Part shown: positions 16,264 to 25,395 of the stretch, one piece after another
Layout of the letters: each line of letters begins with the position of its first letter
Numbering within the stretch: position 1 is the first letter of the stretch
Assembly: GCF_021568705.1 (NCBI RefSeq)
Contig: NZ_JAKGTH010000006.1
Coordinates: 62,001 to 126,000, forward strand
Direction of reading: 5' to 3'
DNA from: Gillisia lutea
Lineage (GTDB): Bacteria; Bacteroidota; Bacteroidia; Flavobacteriales; Flavobacteriaceae
DNA: 64,000 nucleotides
The notes under the pieces: model-generated
Told to the model about the DNA's origin: nothing
Database searches by the model: none
Seen by the model: the letters and a program-made list of their open reading frames with translations, nothing else
Made by a program: the position numbers and the translations under genes

Positions 16264-17805
16264 TTAGTTTGTTAACTCCACAAATACAGGAGAAACTTTT
16301 TTAAGCTTATATCCTGAGTTTGTAGCTAATTGTGCTTCTATGTCATAAATTTGAACAGTTTCACCTCTTCCTGCACGCCTTAATGCTGCTTTAGCTGAAG
16401 CGTCAAGTCTTCTTCCATTAACTTTTACAGTTGGCTGTCCTGAAACTTTAAAGCTAAATCCAGTTACAGTTAAAGCCAAATCAAAATCAAAGTCTGGGAG
16501 TGCCGCACCTATATCAGAAACCTCAAGGCTATTACGTTGCATTTTAACTGCTCCATCTTCCCCACGAACCGTACCAACCGGTCTTGGAATATCTTTAACT
16601 CTAAAGGTTTTTCTATCTGAAACTGTTTCACCTCCCGGTAAATTTCCGCTTACATTAATAGTAACTTCACGTGCTTGCAAAGTTGTTACATCCATAACAT
16701 ATGCACCGGCACCACCAGCAGGAGAAAGTCCAGGAGCATTAGCTGAAACAGCTCCAACTCCGGGAATCGATATTGTCATCGGGTTTTTAACACCACGATA
16801 CACTACGTTCATTTTATCTGCAGAAATTACAGCAGAATTAGGTTTAGGAATCACAGCGAAAGAACTTGCAATCGGGATTTTCACGATTGAATCCCCTTCT
16901 TTGAATTGGATCTCTCCGTTTATTTTTTGTTCTCCAACATTTCCTGCCGGGAAGTCCAATACAACCTGACCAGCCTCATTGCTTTCAACTTTTTTACCAT
17001 TTACAACAACATTGTCAAATTTCAATGTCTTATCTACACGTCCTAAAACAACTTTTCCTTTGAAATTCTCTCCACTGAAGAAAGCCGTCTTATCCGGCAC
17101 AACAATAGCTTCATAGTTAGTAAGTGAAACCTCACTTTGTAACTGACCTGATAACATTGCAGAAAGTATTTCACTCTCTGTAGTTTTAACATCTGCTTGA
17201 GTTTGTGTCAGTTTGGTTATAGAAGCTACTAAAGGATATCCTTCATAATGATATTTAAGCCATTCTATGTTAGCACCTTCTCTTTTAACCGGCTCAGTAG
17301 CAAATTCGCTCTTTACCTTATCAGAGATTGATTTAAAGTTAGGAGCATCACCCAAAACAGTAACTACACCGTCTCTATAGGCAGCCATCTTTCCTAAAAA
17401 CTCTTCCCCCTTAGGACTTACTCTTCCACTCTGAAAAAACATTTCATCCAACTGGTTGGACTTATCCATCTCTTCATATTCTTCTTTATCCGAAACATCA
17501 GCTAATAATTCAGATTTAATACTTTCAAGATAAGCATTAAAATCAGAAGAAAGTTTGTCTATTTTTTCAGCTTTTTCCTTTAAAGGCGCATATTTAGCAG
17601 GCTGTTCACCTACTTTCTCATCCAAACCAGCCATAAAAGCCAAATTTCTTTGAGTAGTAGTTGCATTAGATTCGGTTAATTTTTCATTCATTAATCCAAA
17701 GGCAGTAAGTACTTCCTTGGACATATTTAAAGCCAACATTGCAATGAAAACCAAGTACATCAGGTTTATCATCTTCTGTCTTGGTGATTGTTTTCCAGAC
17801 GCCAT
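16264..17805 (-). CDS. gldM: Gliding motility / type IX secretion motor protein GldM
   Basis: A 513-residue protein beginning ASGKQSPRQKMINLMYLVFI, with one membrane helix at about 13-35 and a long periplasmic part made of four domains in known GldM structures. GldM is the shaft of the proton-driven motor and passes rotation to the GldKN ring. It follows gldL by 53 bp and precedes gldN by 13 bp. The C-terminal domain is intact through SGYKLKKVSPVFVELTN. Sequence and position leave little doubt. Confidence 0.96.
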   Translation of the reverse strand: MASGKQSPRQKMINLMYLVFIAMLALNMSKEVLTAFGLMNEKLTESNATTTQRNLAFMAGLDEKVGEQPAKYAPLKEKAEKIDKLSSDFNAYLESIKSELLADVSDKEEYEEMDKSNQLDEMFFQSGRVSPKGEEFLGKMAAYRDGVVTVLGDAPNFKSISDKVKSEFATEPVKREGANIEWLKYHYEGYPLVASITKLTQTQADVKTTESEILSAMLSGQLQSEVSLTNYEAIVVPDKTAFFSGENFKGKVVLGRVDKTLKFDNVVVNGKKVESNEAGQVVLDFPAGNVGEQKINGEIQFKEGDSIVKIPIASSFAVIPKPNSAVISADKMNVVYRGVKNPMTISIPGVGAVSANAPGLSPAGGAGAYVMDVTTLQAREVTINVSGNLPGGETVSDRKTFRVKDIPRPVGTVRGEDGAVKMQRNSLEVSDIGAALPDFDFDLALTVTGFSFKVSGQPTVKVNGRRLDASAKAALRRAGRGETVQIYDIEAQLATNSGYKLKKVSPVFVELTN

Positions 17806-17858
17806 GTATAATTAGTTTAAGTTATATTAGTAAGTTCAATAGTCATTACAACTAATTA

Positions 17859-18503
17859 TTATAGGGCTCTACCATTCATAGCAGTTAACATACCACCGTA
17901 AACTCCATTTAAAGATGAAAGATTAGCAGCAAGTGATCCCATTTGCTGGTTTAAACGACCGGCATTTTCAGCAACTTCACTATTGATCTCTGCCTGTTTT
18001 GCTGCAGATTCTACCTGAACTTTATATAAATTATTCAATGTTTCCATTTGAGCAGCAGCCATTGTAAGTTCTTCACTGTATTTTCTTTGTGAAGCCATTG
18101 CATCAACCGTAGGAGCAATTCCTTTTGCCGCCCCTTCGAAATTACGAATGCTGGTCCCTAAACTTTCCATCAAGTTAGCGTCTATCTTCGCTTCTTTCAA
18201 CATAGTATCCAATTTCTTAGATAATGAGGCTTCTGTTTCCTTTGACTCCTCTAATACAGCTTGTCTCTGTGCTGCAGTGCCTCCTGCAAGTTCTGGGTAT
18301 ACTAAAGACCAATCCAACTCATCATCCACTGGTTCGAATGCAGAAATTGTAAATACCAGTGCCTCGGTACATAATCCAATAATTAACATCGCATTACCAA
18401 ATGGCCAGTGCATAATTTTGAAAAGTGCCCCAAGTATAACTACTGCGGCTCCTAAACCATACACCATGTTCATGATCTTCATTCTATTCTTTGAGTTTGC
18501 CAT
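17859..18503 (-). CDS. gldL: Gliding motility / type IX secretion motor protein GldL
   Basis: A 214-residue inner-membrane protein with two helices near the N-terminus (about 12-30 and 37-56) linked by the conserved KIMHWPFGNAML. The second helix holds Glu47, which matches the buried glutamate needed for proton flow in studied GldL. The rest is a cytoplasmic tail rich in Ala, Glu and Gln with coiled-coil character. GldL pentamers surround two GldM helices to form the motor. Gene order gldK-L-M-N is complete. Confidence 0.96.
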   Translation of the reverse strand: MANSKNRMKIMNMVYGLGAAVVILGALFKIMHWPFGNAMLIIGLCTEALVFTISAFEPVDDELDWSLVYPELAGGTAAQRQAVLEESKETEASLSKKLDTMLKEAKIDANLMESLGTSIRNFEGAAKGIAPTVDAMASQRKYSEELTMAAAQMETLNNLYKVQVESAAKQAEINSEVAENAGRLNQQMGSLAANLSSLNGVYGGMLTAMNGRAL

Positions 18504-18559
18504 AATTTTAAAATATTAGTTTGTTGGTTTGTTAAATAGGTTATTAAAAAATGGGATAA

Positions 18560-19921
18560 TTATTTAGGAGGTTGATTTAGAGTAACATCTGTTCCAAGAT
18601 AATCCTGAACTGTTCTGAAACCTATATAACTTCTTGCTGTATCTGCATATTCATAATCTCTGGTACTCACTTGTAAGAAATAAGCAACATCTTTCCAGGA
18701 TCCGCCACGAACCACTTTACGAAGGTCATCTTCGTTATTAACAGTTGGGTTCATAGAAGACATATATTCATATGATGAAGGATCGTAAGATGAATTCACC
18801 CATTCTGCTACATTCCCTGCCATATTATACAAATTATAATCATTAGGATCATAAGATTTTGCTTCAACGGTATATAAAGCCTGATCTGCCGCGTAATCTC
18901 CTCTTAAAGGCTTAAAGTTGGCCATAAAACAACCTCGATCGTTCTTTGCATATGGTCCTCCCCAAGGATAGGTAGCAGACTGTAAACCTCCACGAGCAGC
19001 ATACTCCCATTCTGCCTCGGTTGGCAATCTATAAGAAGGAACGTTTTCATCACCTTTAGATTTTCTAAAAGAATTTTGATAAAGAGTTCTCCACTGTGTA
19101 AAAGCTTTAGCTTGTTTCCAACTTACTCCAACTACCGGATAATCATCAAAGGCAGTATGCCAGTAATAATCATTATGCATTGGTTCATTATAAGAATAAT
19201 TAAAATCCTTAATCCAAACAGCAGTATCTGGGTAAACAGAAACCTCTTCGGTTACGATAAAATCGCTACGCTTTTGCGCTTTTGAACGAGCTGCCTTCTG
19301 AATGTCCATCCAACGGTATTTGAACTTTAACTTTTTCACGTCTATAGTTCGCTGACCGTTATATGATTCTTCCAAAGGAATGTACATACTATCCATAACA
19401 CGCGCGTAGGCTTCGTCTGGATAATCTCTTGTATCCCAAATGATATCTATATCCTTATTAAGTTTTCTACCTTGATAATCTTCAGAGAATTGGGTATAAT
19501 TATCATACATATATTTCTCATAAACCGTCATGTTTTCCGGATCGGAATCTAAAAAGGCATACTCACCAATTCCATCATCACCTGCTGTAGCGCCTTCAAA
19601 ATCTGCCTCAATAGCGAGTCTGGTTCTAACTATAGAATCGCGTACCCAGTTGGTAAATTGGCGATATTCAGCATTGGTGATTTCAGTTTCATCCATATAA
19701 AACGAACGAACTGTTACAGTTTTGGGAGGTGCATTTTTTGAATCGGCTAAATCATCATCAGCTTTTCCCATTATAAAAGCGCCACCCGGAATTAACGTCA
19801 TCCCATATGGTTTCTCAGGATTCCACTTCTTTCCTTTTGCACCTACTAACTGCCCACGATCTCCACTACTACAACTAACAAGCATCGTAAGAACTGCAAT
19901 AAGCGAAATAAATTTCTTCAT
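18560..19921 (-). CDS. gldK: Gliding motility / type IX secretion lipoprotein GldK
   Basis: A 453-residue lipoprotein with lipobox MLVSC (Cys17). A formylglycine-generating-enzyme-like (SUMF) fold follows: MTLIPGGAFIMG, then YPVVGVSWKQAKAFTQWR, SYRLPTEAEWEYAARGG and RKVVRGGSWKDVAYFLQ. GldK forms the outer-membrane ring with GldN. The 57-bp gap to gldL is A/T rich. A promoter that fits the Bacteroidota consensus lies about 76 bp upstream, so this is the first gene of the operon. Confidence 0.95.
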   Translation of the reverse strand: MKKFISLIAVLTMLVSCSSGDRGQLVGAKGKKWNPEKPYGMTLIPGGAFIMGKADDDLADSKNAPPKTVTVRSFYMDETEITNAEYRQFTNWVRDSIVRTRLAIEADFEGATAGDDGIGEYAFLDSDPENMTVYEKYMYDNYTQFSEDYQGRKLNKDIDIIWDTRDYPDEAYARVMDSMYIPLEESYNGQRTIDVKKLKFKYRWMDIQKAARSKAQKRSDFIVTEEVSVYPDTAVWIKDFNYSYNEPMHNDYYWHTAFDDYPVVGVSWKQAKAFTQWRTLYQNSFRKSKGDENVPSYRLPTEAEWEYAARGGLQSATYPWGGPYAKNDRGCFMANFKPLRGDYAADQALYTVEAKSYDPNDYNLYNMAGNVAEWVNSSYDPSSYEYMSSMNPTVNNEDDLRKVVRGGSWKDVAYFLQVSTRDYEYADTARSYIGFRTVQDYLGTDVTLNQPPK

Positions 19922-19997
19922 AATATCTCTCGGGTTATGACATTTTGATTTAGGCGGTAAACCTATCTAAATATTTTATAAAAAACAATAGTTTGCG

Positions 19998-20027
19998 TAA
20001 AAATAAGGCAAATCAAGCTTATGTCAA
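19998..20027 (-). promoter_or_regulatory. Promoter of the gldKLMN operon
   Basis: On the minus strand TTG (20025-20027) is followed after exactly 19 bp by TATTTTTA (19998-20005), which matches the Bacteroidota consensus TTG-N19-TAnnTTTG in all but the last base. The spacer length is ideal. Transcription would start about 65-70 bp upstream of gldK. Confidence 0.6.
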
Positions 20028-20035
20028 TATTATTT

Positions 20036-21199
20036 TTAAAGTTCGTTCTTTCTCTTTGTTTTATACCAACGTTCCGGAATAATTTGATTACACGCATCAA
20101 TATAATCCTCTTCTCTGCAAGGTAATAACGTATGCCTCTTTAATTTATTATTCGCGGATGAGATAAAAGGAATTTCTATCCACCACCTCCCGCTAACCGG
20201 GCTTTTAAAAAACACCAAGACCTCATCTTCTATAGGAACTTGATATTTTATAAAATGTTTTTTGGCACTTTTTGTATTCTCATCAGTCCTGTAATTAACC
20301 CCTTCAATAAAATACCATATCATCTGGGCAATAAGCATATTACCTGCTTTAGGGTAGGAAGAGGTGTATTCGTAAATCCCAAAAGACGACACTTTATCGC
20401 TTATACCGGCATATCTGGCCAAAGCGCAAATCTCCTTTCCATCAAAACCGTTAGGAGAAAAATAATGGTCTCCTCCAATAGCTGCCGCATTGATAGCACC
20501 CAAATCGATTCCTACCAAATTTGCGTCTCGCATTACAGGTTCTATATGGCTTATATTACCAGAAACCCCCCCCAATCTGTAAGCATCAAAGAATAAACGC
20601 TCCATCAACTCAATTTCATCCTGTGAATTAAAATATGTTTGATAGCCTACACTGGAATAATTAAAAAGATTATATGGTTTATTCACCACAATCTTCCCAA
20701 TATACGACCTATTATTAATTGGCTTTTCTGCATCCCCCAGGTCAAACTTACTATCCACGTTTACAAGATTAACCATTTGTTCAATCCTATCGTAAGCTCG
20801 GTATTGTGCATAGATCAAATCCTGACTTCCCCCTAATATAACTGGTATTACTTTCTTCTTAAGCAAAGAAGCAATCAAAGTTTGCAAAGCGAAATAGGTA
20901 TCTTCTACACTCGCCCCTTTTTCAATACTGCCCAAATCTGCAATATTGAGATGCCAATTTCCCGGAAATAAACTATAAAATGCCTTTCTAATCTTGTTGA
21001 AATGCAAAAATTCATCCTTTCCATCCTTCGCTAATCGGTTCTCATTTACAGAAACCAAAGCGACCTGTACATTTTCAAGATCGGGTATCCCTGAAGCCAA
21101 AGAATGAAATGCAACCTGCCCCGCAAGACTATGCGAGTTATCTGATTTAATCTCCTCAATTAGCTCTGAATCTAAAGGGCTTAAAAATTCAAAATCCAT
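20036..21199 (-). CDS. Ureohydrolase-fold protein with degenerate metal site (annotated formimidoylglutamase-like)
   Basis: The ATG at 21199 gives 387 residues and starts 3 bp after topA ends, so the two are probably co-transcribed. The arginase/agmatinase fold is recognisable, but its metal ligands are damaged: GGDH is GGSQ (Gln126), DAHxD is DSKFD (Lys151 replaces His), and DxD is DLG (Gly234). Asp149, Asp153 and Asp232 remain. The two-manganese centre should not form, so a non-catalytic role is likely. A family member beside gldK is a familiar arrangement in flavobacteria. A link to type IX secretion is only suggested by position. Confidence 0.75.
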   Translation of the reverse strand: MDFEFLSPLDSELIEEIKSDNSHSLAGQVAFHSLASGIPDLENVQVALVSVNENRLAKDGKDEFLHFNKIRKAFYSLFPGNWHLNIADLGSIEKGASVEDTYFALQTLIASLLKKKVIPVILGGSQDLIYAQYRAYDRIEQMVNLVNVDSKFDLGDAEKPINNRSYIGKIVVNKPYNLFNYSSVGYQTYFNSQDEIELMERLFFDAYRLGGVSGNISHIEPVMRDANLVGIDLGAINAAAIGGDHYFSPNGFDGKEICALARYAGISDKVSSFGIYEYTSSYPKAGNMLIAQMIWYFIEGVNYRTDENTKSAKKHFIKYQVPIEDEVLVFFKSPVSGRWWIEIPFISSANNKLKRHTLLPCREEDYIDACNQIIPERWYKTKRKNEL

Positions 21200-21202
21200 C
21201 AA

Positions 21203-23752
21203 TTACTTCTTTTTTGGGGTAGTTTTCTTTGAAGTTGTTTTCTTAGCAGGTGTTTTCTTTTTAGCTGCAGGTTTTTTCGCCGCAGTTTTTTTCTTAGCTG
21301 GTTTTTTCTTGGTATTTTTTTCCAGTATATCCTGTACCTCACCTAAGGTTAGCTTAGTAGCATCAACGGTTTTAGGAAGTTCTATCTTCGTCTTCCCTTT
21401 TATAATATTAGACCTTCCCCATCGAGCTTTTTCTACTCTAATTCCTTCTTCTTCCCAGTTATGCAGAACTTTTTCTTTCTCTTTCCTGATCTTATCTTCA
21501 ATAAGCTCTTCTATATCGGTATCTGAAAGATTATCGAAATCGTATTTTTTATTTACATTAATGAAAATAGAATTCCATTTCAAGTAAGGCCCAAATCGAC
21601 CAACGCCCTTTTGAACCGGCTTTCCGTCAAACTCATAAATGGGAGCATCAGCTTTCTCTTTAGCTTCAATAAGTTCTAAAGCACGCTCAAAATCTACACT
21701 TAATGGATCTTCACCCTTATCTAAGGAAACATATTTCTTCCCATAACGAACATAAGGGCCAAACCTTCCATTATTTACCTCAACTTTTTCACCTTCCCAC
21801 TCGCCAATTTCCTTAGGCAGCTGGAATAGATCCATCGCTTCTTCATATGTAATAGAATCTAGGGTTTGATCTGGACTTAAACCAGCAAATCGTGGCTTTT
21901 CATCATCTTCAACAGAACCAATTTGCACCATTGGCCCAAATTTCCCAAGTCGTACACTTACCGGTTTTCCCGTTTCCGGATCTTCACCCAAGATACGCTC
22001 CCCTACTTCTCTTTCTGCATTTTTTGCCACATCCAACACCTGAGGATGAAAATCTGAATAAAAATCTTTCATCATTTTTGTCCACTCCTCATTCCCTTCT
22101 GCTATATCATCAAAACTTTGCTCCACCTTGGCAGTAAAGTTGTAATCTAAAATATTAGCAAAATGCATTACCAAGAAGTCATTCACCACCTGACCTACCG
22201 CCGTAGGAACCAATTTCCCTTTATCGCTTCCCACTGTTTCGGTAAGAGCTTTTTCTGAAACTTTATCCTTCTTTAAAGTAAGTTGGGCATACTTCCTTTC
22301 AATCCCGTCTACAGAACCTTTTTCTATATAATTTCTATTTTGAATAGTAGAAATTGTTGGCGCATAGGTAGAAGGTCTACCAATACCAAGCTCTTCAAGT
22401 TTTTTAACCAAAGAAGCTTCTGTATACCTGTAAGGAGGTCGTGTAAATCGCTCTGTTGCGGTGATATATTTATTCTCAAGAGCTTCGTTCACTCTTAATG
22501 CAGGCAACATTCCTTCCTGTTCTTCTTCTTCATCGTCACTTCCTTCAAGATACACTTTTAAGAACCCATCAAATTTTAAAACCTCTCCATTTGCAGTAAA
22601 CTGCTTATCATGATTATTGGCTTCAATTTTAACATTGGTTCGCTCCAACTGCGCATCACTCATTTGCGAAGCAATAGCCCGCTTCCAAATTAACTCATAT
22701 AAGCGTTGCTCATCTCTATCGGCATTTACAGTATGGTTCTCAAAATTAGTAGGACGAATAGCTTCGTGAGCTTCCTGTGCACCTTTTGCTTTCCCCTTAA
22801 ACTGTCTAGATTTAGCATATTTATCACCATAAGCTTTCAGAATTTCATCTTTCGCGCCTTTTCTGGCATCATCCGACAGGTTTACACTATCGGTTCTCAT
22901 ATAAGTAATATGACCGGCTTCGTATAAACGCTGAGCCATAGTCATGGTCTTACTTACCGAAAAATACAATTTTCTTGATGCCTCTTGTTGTAAGGTAGAT
23001 GTAGTAAATGGTGGTGCAGGCGATTTTTTAGCGGGCTTGGTTGCCAAATCTGTCACTTTGAAATTTGCTCCTATATTTTGCTGGAGAAATTTCTCTGCTT
23101 CTTCTTTCGTATCAAAATTCTTTGGCAGTTTCGCCTTAAATGATTTCCCTTCTTCATTGGTAAATTCAGCATCTATTCTAAAAGAGGCATCCGACACAAA
23201 ATCTTGAATCTCGCGCTCACGTTCCACAATTAATCTAACCGAAACCGATTGTACGCGTCCCGCAGAAAGCCCGCCTTTAACCTTTCTCCATAACACAGGA
23301 GAAAGTTCATACCCAACAAGCCTGTCTAAAACTCTTCTAGCCTGTTGCGCATTCACCAAATTATAATTGATATCCCTTGGATTCTCTATAGCTTTTAAAA
23401 TGGCTGATTTTGTAATCTCATGAAAAACGATACGCTTCGTTTTATCTTTATCAAGATGTAATTCTTCAGCAAGATGCCATGCAATTGCTTCTCCCTCCCG
23501 GTCCTCATCACTCGCTAACCAAACCATCTCTGCTCCTTTCGCTTGACGTTTCAGTTTACTTACTACATCTTTTTTATCTTTAGAAACGATATATTTAGGC
23601 GTAAAATCCCCCTCGGTATCCACTCCTAATTCCTTGGTAGGAAGATCTGCAATGTGCCCAAAACTGGACATTACCGTATAATCTTTACCTAAAAATTTTT
23701 CGATGGTTTTTGCTTTGGCCGGGGACTCTACAATCACTAAATTCTTTGCCAT
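21203..23752 (-). CDS. topA: DNA topoisomerase I
   Basis: An 849-residue type IA topoisomerase that relaxes negative supercoils. The TOPRIM domain shows VESPAKAKTI with Glu9 and SDEDREGE at 81-88; the catalytic Tyr284 is in ITYMRTDSV. The C-terminal part has repeated modules (GRFGPYVRYG, VGRFGPYLKW, RWGRSN) instead of classic zinc fingers. It ends in a Lys/Ala/Pro-rich tail (about 805-849) that probably binds DNA without sequence preference. The tail is usual in Bacteroidota. A TACTTTTG -7-like element lies in the upstream gap but without a TTG at the right distance. Confidence 0.95.
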   Translation of the reverse strand: MAKNLVIVESPAKAKTIEKFLGKDYTVMSSFGHIADLPTKELGVDTEGDFTPKYIVSKDKKDVVSKLKRQAKGAEMVWLASDEDREGEAIAWHLAEELHLDKDKTKRIVFHEITKSAILKAIENPRDINYNLVNAQQARRVLDRLVGYELSPVLWRKVKGGLSAGRVQSVSVRLIVEREREIQDFVSDASFRIDAEFTNEEGKSFKAKLPKNFDTKEEAEKFLQQNIGANFKVTDLATKPAKKSPAPPFTTSTLQQEASRKLYFSVSKTMTMAQRLYEAGHITYMRTDSVNLSDDARKGAKDEILKAYGDKYAKSRQFKGKAKGAQEAHEAIRPTNFENHTVNADRDEQRLYELIWKRAIASQMSDAQLERTNVKIEANNHDKQFTANGEVLKFDGFLKVYLEGSDDEEEEQEGMLPALRVNEALENKYITATERFTRPPYRYTEASLVKKLEELGIGRPSTYAPTISTIQNRNYIEKGSVDGIERKYAQLTLKKDKVSEKALTETVGSDKGKLVPTAVGQVVNDFLVMHFANILDYNFTAKVEQSFDDIAEGNEEWTKMMKDFYSDFHPQVLDVAKNAEREVGERILGEDPETGKPVSVRLGKFGPMVQIGSVEDDEKPRFAGLSPDQTLDSITYEEAMDLFQLPKEIGEWEGEKVEVNNGRFGPYVRYGKKYVSLDKGEDPLSVDFERALELIEAKEKADAPIYEFDGKPVQKGVGRFGPYLKWNSIFINVNKKYDFDNLSDTDIEELIEDKIRKEKEKVLHNWEEEGIRVEKARWGRSNIIKGKTKIELPKTVDATKLTLGEVQDILEKNTKKKPAKKKTAAKKPAAKKKTPAKKTTSKKTTPKKK

Positions 23753-23863
23753 AAATCTTTTTTTTCTTCCTGCAAAAGTATAGCAATTTTTAAATATGCT
23801 GTAGAAATAAGGAAAAATCCCCTTTCTTGTAGTAAAATGTCTTTAAATATTTAAGCTGTCACT

Positions 23864-23893
23864 TTGTCACAATTTCATTAAAAGCTATCTTTG
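23864..23893 (+). promoter_or_regulatory. Consensus Bacteroidota promoter of miaB
   Basis: TTG at 23864-23866, a spacer of exactly 19 bp, then TATCTTTG at 23886-23893 match TTG-N19-TAnnTTTG perfectly. It places the transcript start near 23900, which rules out the TTG at 23891 as the miaB start and supports the ATG at 23927. Confidence 0.75.
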
Positions 23894-23926
23894 CAAGCTA
23901 AACTACCCTTAGGTATAAAATGTATT

Positions 23927-25372
23927 ATGGAGAAGATAATAGAAGAAAAATTACAAGGAAATACATTAGAATTAGAGCCTAAAGCAGGCAATAGCAAAAA
24001 GTTATTCATTGAAAGTTATGGTTGCCAAATGAACTTTAGCGATAGTGAAGTTGTTGCTTCCATACTTCAAAATCAAGGTTACGATACCACCAATAATTTA
24101 GAAGATGCCGATCTTGTTTTAGTGAACACCTGCTCTATTAGAGATAAAGCTGAACAAACGGTTCGTAAGCGTCTTGAAAAGTATAACGCCGTAAAACGCC
24201 TGAACCCAAAAATGAAGGTTGGTGTATTGGGATGTATGGCCGAACGCCTTAAAAGCAAATTCCTAGAAGAAGAAAAAATAGTAGATCTAGTAGTAGGCCC
24301 CGATGCTTATAAAGATCTTCCTAATTTAATAAGTGAAGTTGAAGAAGGCCGAAATGCCGTAAATGTCATTTTATCTAAAGAAGAGACCTACGGAGATATT
24401 TCTCCAGTGCGACTTCAAAGCAACGGCATCTCGGCTTTTGTGTCCATTACTCGCGGTTGTGACAACATGTGTACTTTTTGCGTAGTACCTTTTACAAGAG
24501 GGCGCGAACGCAGTAGAGACCCTCAAAGTATCCTGGAGGAAGTGAACGATCTGGCTGTAAAAGGCTACAAAGAGATTACGCTACTAGGGCAAAATGTAGA
24601 TAGCTATTTATGGTATGGTGGCGGACTCAAGAAAGATTTTAGCAAAGCTTCAGAAATGCAAAAAGCTACTGCAACCTCGTTTACCGATTTACTTAAAATG
24701 GTTGCTGAAGCTAATCCAAAAATGCGAATTCGTTTCTCTACTTCCAATCCACAAGATATGACGCTGGAAGTTATAGAGGTTATGGCTGCACATAACAATA
24801 TTTGTAACCATATTCATTTACCCGTTCAAAGTGGAAGTAATAGAATCCTGAAAAAGATGAACAGGTTGCACACCAGAGAAGAGTATTTTGAGCTGATAGA
24901 TAATATCAGAAAGTTAATTCCAGACTGCTCTATCTCTCAAGACATGATTACCGGATTTTGTAGCGAAACTGAAGAAGATCATGAGGACACACTTTCTTTG
25001 ATGGAGTATGTGAAATATGATTTTGGGTTCATGTATGCCTACTCTACCAGACCGGGAACTTTGGCTGGTAATAAATATGAAGATGACATTCCATTAGAGG
25101 TAAAAAAGCGCCGCTTAGCAGAGGTGGTGAGCCTACAGCGCAAACATAGTTTATATAGAACTCAACAATTCATTGGAAAAACCGTAGAGGTTCTTGTAGA
25201 AAGAGAATCTAAAAAATCTCCAGAGGAATGGAGTGGCAGAATTTCGCAAAACACCGTAGCTGTTTTCCCTAAAGGAGATTACAAGATTGGAGATTTTGTA
25301 AATGTTAAAATAGAAGATTGTACCAGTGCAACCCTTAGAGGAAAAGCATTGGGTTACAGTGAAAATAATTAA
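23927..25372 (+). CDS. miaB: tRNA-2-methylthio-N6-dimethylallyladenosine synthase MiaB
   Basis: The ATG at 23927 gives 481 residues. MiaB adds a methylthio group to i6A37 of tRNAs reading UNN codons. The N-terminal MTTase domain keeps its cluster cysteines Cys33 (SYGCQMNFSDSE), Cys69 and Cys103. The radical-SAM triad is CDNMCTFC at 178-185. A TRAM domain closes the protein (VEVLVERESKK to KIEDCTSATLRGKALG). It leads a plus-strand unit with the sigma-54 activator 23 bp behind, and its promoter is a perfect consensus. Confidence 0.95.
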   Translation: MEKIIEEKLQGNTLELEPKAGNSKKLFIESYGCQMNFSDSEVVASILQNQGYDTTNNLEDADLVLVNTCSIRDKAEQTVRKRLEKYNAVKRLNPKMKVGVLGCMAERLKSKFLEEEKIVDLVVGPDAYKDLPNLISEVEEGRNAVNVILSKEETYGDISPVRLQSNGISAFVSITRGCDNMCTFCVVPFTRGRERSRDPQSILEEVNDLAVKGYKEITLLGQNVDSYLWYGGGLKKDFSKASEMQKATATSFTDLLKMVAEANPKMRIRFSTSNPQDMTLEVIEVMAAHNNICNHIHLPVQSGSNRILKKMNRLHTREEYFELIDNIRKLIPDCSISQDMITGFCSETEEDHEDTLSLMEYVKYDFGFMYAYSTRPGTLAGNKYEDDIPLEVKKRRLAEVVSLQRKHSLYRTQQFIGKTVEVLVERESKKSPEEWSGRISQNTVAVFPKGDYKIGDFVNVKIEDCTSATLRGKALGYSENN

Positions 25373-25395
25373 TACCACTTGATAAATACTATATC

